This document shows positions 58,850 to 64,000 of a stretch of DNA of 64,000 nt, piece by piece (within the stretch, counting starts at the first letter, position 1; the number at the start of each line of letters is the position of its first letter). Source of the DNA: Pontederia crassipes. Its lineage: Eukaryota > Streptophyta > Magnoliopsida > Commelinales > Pontederiaceae. The DNA lies in assembly GCA_030549335.1 (NCBI GenBank), contig CM060192.1:20712157-20776156 (forward strand). Direction: 5' to 3'. The translations under genes were made by a program, and so were the position numbers. The notes beneath the pieces were generated by a model. The model had not been told where the DNA came from. It saw only the letters and a program-made list of their open reading frames with translations, and made no database searches.

Positions 58850-61722
58850 TAGAGTTGTTGGAATAATTATTGTTAGATAAATATTTTACATAACATCTGA
58901 ATAGTATGATTTTGATAGATAATATTATATATATATATATATAATAAAGATATTAAAACTAACTATTGTTGACTTTAGTTCCATATTTTAAATTTGCAAC
59001 ATTCAAAGAGTAGAGTAAGGCTATAAAAGAGGGAGAAGTTATAATCTTCATACCGCTTATGAAATGAAATCGATATTTAATCATTAAAGCTTCATAATTT
59101 TGATCAAAGTATGTGACTGGTGCTAAAATAATTTATTTTATTTTATTTATATTATATGTTGAAAGTGTAATATTAATCTCATATCTAATTATATTAGAAG
59201 GAAAATAATATTTTTGTATTATTTTCTTATGAAGTCAAGTATATATTTATTCATACTAATGATTTAAACCTGTTTATATAAGTAGAGGTTAAAACTGTCA
59301 TAATAAAATAATAATAAACTATATATTTAAAGTATAATATCTATTTATATATAAATAAAAATAGTCATCTTTCCAATGGCATGCCCATAGTAATAAATGT
59401 TTTAAGTAGTGAAAATATATTAATGTTGAATGTTGAGAATAATTTTATTAAACATATAATATCTTATACTATAACATACAAGGAGAATAAGATATTTGGC
59501 AAATGTCAAAACAGTCATATAAAATGTTGTAACTAATTAAAATATAAATTTATACATGCTAATGAAATGATTTAGTAGTAGTTAAAAAATTATTGGATGA
59601 ATAATTATAAAAGATAACTATAAGATATCATTGACTATATAATTTCTCAAATATATTGGATATGTACTAGATATGGCTATGTAGTAGCTTTTTTTATAAT
59701 TTCTAAACCACTGATATTTATATTGTACCTTAATTATTTAAGAACAAAATCATGTATATGCAAATAAATTTTTCCAGCGTAAATATTATAGCAATAATAA
59801 ATATATGACATGACTGAAATTATTAAAATTAAAATATGTTAAATAGTAATTGAAATAATATAGATATTTTTCTTAAAAGTATAATAGTAACTATATATAT
59901 ATATATATATGCATATTCATTTAAGAATTGTAATTATAATATAAGTAAAAGTTATCATCAACTTAAGTTGTTTCTTTTATTATCATCTTATATTAATTAT
60001 ATGAGATTAGATAATGTTATAAAATCTATTGAAATCATTATTGTTAGGCAAAATATTTAAATAATGATATATAATGTATAATATCAAATTAAATAATAAA
60101 AATGCTGAAAACTAACTCTAACTTCAAAATTATAAATTAATATAATTTACTTTAGTTCCACATTTATTTTGGTAGCTATCTTAACACACGACATTGATTT
60201 TTTTCAATAATTCTTATAACTTTGATAAACAATTTGTGATCAATAATAAAATAAAATTACTAAATAATTTTTAACCATTATTTATATAAAAATTAAACAA
60301 AACATTCATATATCATTTATATGTTATATTTTATAAAGAGAAGTAAAAGATGTTAGGTAGAACTTTTGAAATAATTATTTTTAAAAAAATTATATATGAT
60401 AAATAATTTATTGTATATATTATTAAAATGAACAATGAAAAATAACTTGATTATAAAGGAATTTTAAAATTAAAGCAAAATAATTTATATTGTTTAATTA
60501 ATCCCCAATTTGTAAAATAATATATATATATATATTAAAAATATAATATCTATTTATATATATAATAAAAGTACTGTCCCATGGTATGCTCATAATATTC
60601 ATATATTTTTAAGTAATAAAAATATATGAATGCTTGGAATATTTTTGTTTATTTTATAAAATAATATACAAAGAAACTGTTATAAGTAATGAAATGATTT
60701 AATAGTCTCTAAAAAATCATGGAGACGAATAATGATAGGAAATAACTAAAAAATATCATTGACTATATAACTTTTTAATGATACTATATATCCTTACATT
60801 GTACTTTTTTTAACATTTATCAACCATTAATATTTATATTGTAATTACTTAAGAACAAAATCATATATATACAAAAAAAACTTCAATGTCAATATTTTGG
60901 CAATAATAAATATATGATATGGTTGAAAACATTAAAATTTAAATATGTTAAATAATAATTGAAAAATATAGGTATTGTTTTTAAAAGTATAGTAGTAACA
61001 AATATATATATATATATATATATATTCGTTGGCAAAATAATCCATATTAATTTATGAATTATAATTGCAATTTAAATAAAAGTTATAACCGACTTAAGTT
61101 TTTTCTTTTAGTATCATCATATATTAATCATATGACACTAGATAAAGTTATAAAATTTGTTGAAATAATTATTGTTAGGAAAAATATTTTGCATAATGTC
61201 TAAATAATTTTATATATTAGATATGATATATAATGAATAATGTATTTATTAAAATAAATAATAAAAATGTTGAAGACTAACTCTAACTTCAAGATCATAA
61301 ATTAAATTATTTACTTTAGTCCCACATTTAAAATATGGAAAGTCAAAAGAAAAGAGTGACACTATAAAAGATGAATAATTTATAATTTTAGTAACTATCT
61401 TACTGGATGAAATTGATTTTTTTTTTCAATAATGCTTATAACTTCGATAAATTTTTTTGTGATTGATACTTAAATTTTAATAATTATTTATATAAAAGTT
61501 AAACATAACATTCATATATCATTTATACATTATATTAGAAAGAGAGGTGAAAGATGTGAGGTGGAACTTTTAAAATAATTATTTTTAAAAAACAATTTAT
61601 ATATGATAAATAATTTCTTGTGTATATTATTAAAATCAACAATGAAAAATAACTTGATTATAAAGCAATTTAAAAATGAAGCAAAATAATTTATATTTAA
61701 TCCCCAATTTGTACAATAATAA

Positions 61723-61762
<40 letters not shown>

Positions 61763-62304
61763 TGTAATATCTATTTATATATAAAATAAAAGTAGTCTCT
61801 CGTCCTATGGCATGCTCATAATATTCATAAATATTTTTAAGTAATGAAAAATATATGAATGTTTGGAATATTTTTGTTAAATATATAATATCTTATATAA
61901 TAATATACAAAAAATAAGATATTTGAAAAATGTTAAAAAATAGTCATATAAAATGTTATAACTAATTAAAATATTAATTTATATATGTTAATGAAATCAT
62001 TTTGTAGTAACTAAAAAATCATGGGATTAATAGTTATAAGAAATAATTATAAGATATAATTGACTATTTAACATTTTAATTATACTAGATATGGTTACAT
62101 AGTAATTTTTTATCATTTATCAACCATTAATATTTATATTGTAATTATTTAATAACAAAGTCATGTATATGCAAATATTTTTTTCAATGTCAATATTTTG
62201 GCAATAATAAATATATGATAGGGTTGAAAACATTAAAATTAAAATATGTTAAATAATAATTGAAAATATATAGATATTGTTTTTAATAGTATAGTAGTAA
62301 CAAA

Positions 62305-62340
<36 letters not shown>

Positions 62341-63046
62341 TGTATGTATGTATGTATGTACGTATGTATGTATGTATGTATGTATGTATGTATGTATGTA
62401 TGTATGTATGTATGTATGTATGTATGTATGTATGTATAATAGTTGGCAAAATAATGCATATTCATCTAAGAATTATAATTGCAATTAAACAAAAGTTATA
62501 ATAAACTTATTTTTTTCTTTTATTAACATCTTATATTAATCATATGAGATTAGTTACAAAATCTATTGAAATAACTATTGTTAGGTAAAAGATTTAATGT
62601 CCAAATAATTTTATATTTTAGGTATGATATATAATATATATTACTGAAATAAATAATAAATTATTGAAAACAAACTCTAATTTCAATATTATAAATTGAT
62701 ATCATTATTTTATTTTCACATTTAAAGTATGGAAATCAAAAGGAAAGAGTGACAATAAAAAAGATGAAGAGTTATAGTTTTATTAGGACGAAATTGATTT
62801 TTCTTTCAATAATGCTCATGACTTCGATAAAAAATTTGTGATTGATACTAAAATAAAACATTTTAAATAATCTTTAATAATTACTTGTATAAAAATTAAA
62901 TATAACATTCATATATCATTTATATATTATATTAGAAGGAAGATATTTATGTGTTAATTTCGTACCAAGTATATATCTAATTATAATAATAATTTATATT
63001 ACGTATAAAGAGCAATAAAAGATGTTAGGTGACATTTTAAAGTAAT
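58850..63046. repeat. AT-rich tandem array of about four 1.1-1.4 kb units
   Basis: A marker block ATTATTGTTAG(G/A)(T/C)AAA recurs at about 58868, 60037, 61167 and 62573. A second block, GCAATAATAAATATATGA, recurs at about 59790, 60900 and 62200, and GTAAAAGATGTTAGGT-type sequence at about 60345, 61548 and 63015. The order of blocks is the same each time. Each complete unit has a simple-sequence run at the same place (TA at 59895 and 61005, TATG at 62309). No coding frame is found. The first unit is partial and the last is cut by an LTR at 63047. Confidence 0.75.
62309..62437. repeat. (TATG)n microsatellite, about 32 copies
   Basis: A tetranucleotide run of about 129 bp with a single C variant near 62361. 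Open frames over it (poly-YIHT or MYVC) are artefacts of the repeat. Confidence 0.92.
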
Positions 63047-64000
63047 TGTCACGACCCCAATTTAACTCGCGAGTTAAACTAAAGTTCGTGACTTATTACG
63101 AACGATCAAATAAAAGTATGAAAAAAATGCAGAAACGTGATGTAATTTACTCTTCATTTTACAATATAAGAGTAAAAGTATATATCATTAAATAAATTAC
63201 GCAATATGTGATCATTTCATAGCAAACTGATACTCTTTAAGTTGTACATTTTAGAAAATAAATTTATTTTTGTTACAACTTATTTTGACAAAAATAATAA
63301 ACTCGATCAACTCTCTCGACGTCCTAACAAAAGGACACGAGAATAACAACTTCCCTCAATACCTTTACATCGAAAGAGTTATCCCTGCTAAGATTATGAG
63401 CTCGCTCAATCCAAGAAGCTATACTGATCTGAAAAAATATTAAAAACACCATTATGAACAAAAATAGCTCAGTAAGTTGATAACTCATAGCCTATGTGTT
63501 ACCAACTTATCAATTTGGAGGGACATAGAAAAATATGCAATAATCATAATAGCAAAATAGGCATTTTTATATATTTGATAATTACATATAGACATAGTAC
63601 CAGAAACATCACACTCAACTTGCAATCAATATCATATAAATCACATCAAACATATGTATGCAAATGCAACACTCTCATATGAATGCACGAATCACCAACT
63701 GGCCAGTGGTCGGTAGGTGAATTCTAGAGGTGGCTCCCATTATGATCGACGATGTAGCACTTAGCTCCATTCTACCTCATCCCTTTCGGAGAACAATCAT
63801 ATAACGATAGGTGGATTCTAGAGGTGGCCCCTACGGATTCTAGAGGTGGCCCCCATCGCGACTACTTACGATGTGGCACTTAGCTCCGCATGGCACTTAG
63901 TTTCAGTCTATCTCATCCCATATCTGGGGAACAGAAATGATGCATTGGATTCTAGAGGTGGCTCCCATCGTGATCAGCGATGTAGCACTTAGCTCCAACC
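63047..64000 (-). mobile_element. LTR of a Ty3-gypsy-type element, cut by window end
   Basis: It starts TGTCACGACCCCAATTTAAC, the inverse of an LTR end in GGGTCGTGACA, directly after the macro-repeat. The minus strand carries CTTACTGAGCTATTTTT and TTTTTTCAGATCAGTATAGC, which match the layout of the other gypsy-type LTRs in the window. The 5 bp before it are GTAAT. The far end is outside the window, so whether it is solo or part of a full element is unknown. Confidence 0.6.
63710..64000. repeat. Direct repeats of GGATTCTAGAGGTGGC ... GATGTGGCACTTAGCTCC
   Basis: GATTCTAGAGGTGG(C) occurs at about 63720 (as AATTC), 63825, 63836 and 63948. (G)CACTTAGCTCC follows at about 63751, 63884 and 63984, with CCTCATCCC-type sequence between. 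The unit is about 110-120 bp and lies within the LTR. Confidence 0.7.

Noticed and set aside
62249-62501. Frames of repeated YIHT or MYVC residues
   Set aside because: Pure translation of the (TATG)n microsatellite.

Overview
This is a nuclear plant genome window. It has AT-rich intergenic DNA packed with plant transposon families (CACTA, PIF/Harbinger MITEs, hAT, Ty3-gypsy-type solo LTRs, Ty1-copia relics, plant LINEs) around only two convincing host genes. One host gene has an extremely GC-rich coding region and the other has a GC-rich first exon. That pattern is typical of monocots, so a monocot is my best guess; I cannot name the species.

Layout. 1-267 is the right end of a CACTA transposon cut by the window edge. 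1634-2305 is a Harbinger-type MITE. 4165-13871 is a nearly complete 9.7-kb CACTA (En/Spm) element. It carries two decayed minus-strand genes, a TNPA-like one at 4879-7455 and a TNPD-like transposase at 7545-11081, and it sits inside sequence resembling a long LTR. 13872-21698 holds minisatellite-like DNA, a foldback element (17487-18188), a GC-rich hAT-type element (18947-19756) and a Harbinger MITE (20113-20637). 21699-23960 is a clean solo LTR with a perfect 5-bp target duplication and an array of GGTCGACC palindromes. 25080-28616 is an older LTR with two MITEs nested in it.

29643-31946 (minus) is an intact, intronless subtilisin-like serine protease of the SBT1.7/ARA12 type. 34440-48539 is a transposon graveyard: a copia LTR/primer-site relic, a pair of long direct repeats, a Harbinger MITE, a Ty1-copia fossil split by a foldback element, a LINE split by a small CACTA element full of 24-bp palindromes, and another solo LTR that took up an RTE-type LINE tail.

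53355-57235 (plus) is a five-exon gene for a 549-residue J-domain protein. It has a canonical TATA box and site II-like promoter motifs, and an intact HPD motif. 58850-63046 is an AT-rich tandem array of about four 1.1-1.4 kb units, each with a microsatellite at the same place. It is cut at 63047 by an LTR that runs off the window.

The two host genes show no functional link: one encodes a secreted protease and the other a probable co-chaperone. No bacterial-style operon, CRISPR array, rRNA or convincing tRNA gene is present. The most unusual structures are the palindrome-array CACTA element with two alternative right ends, the repeated in-phase exon cassettes in the large CACTA element, the hAT element carrying its own TATA box and GC-rich repeat, the palindrome array in the solo LTR, and the macro-repeat array at the right end.
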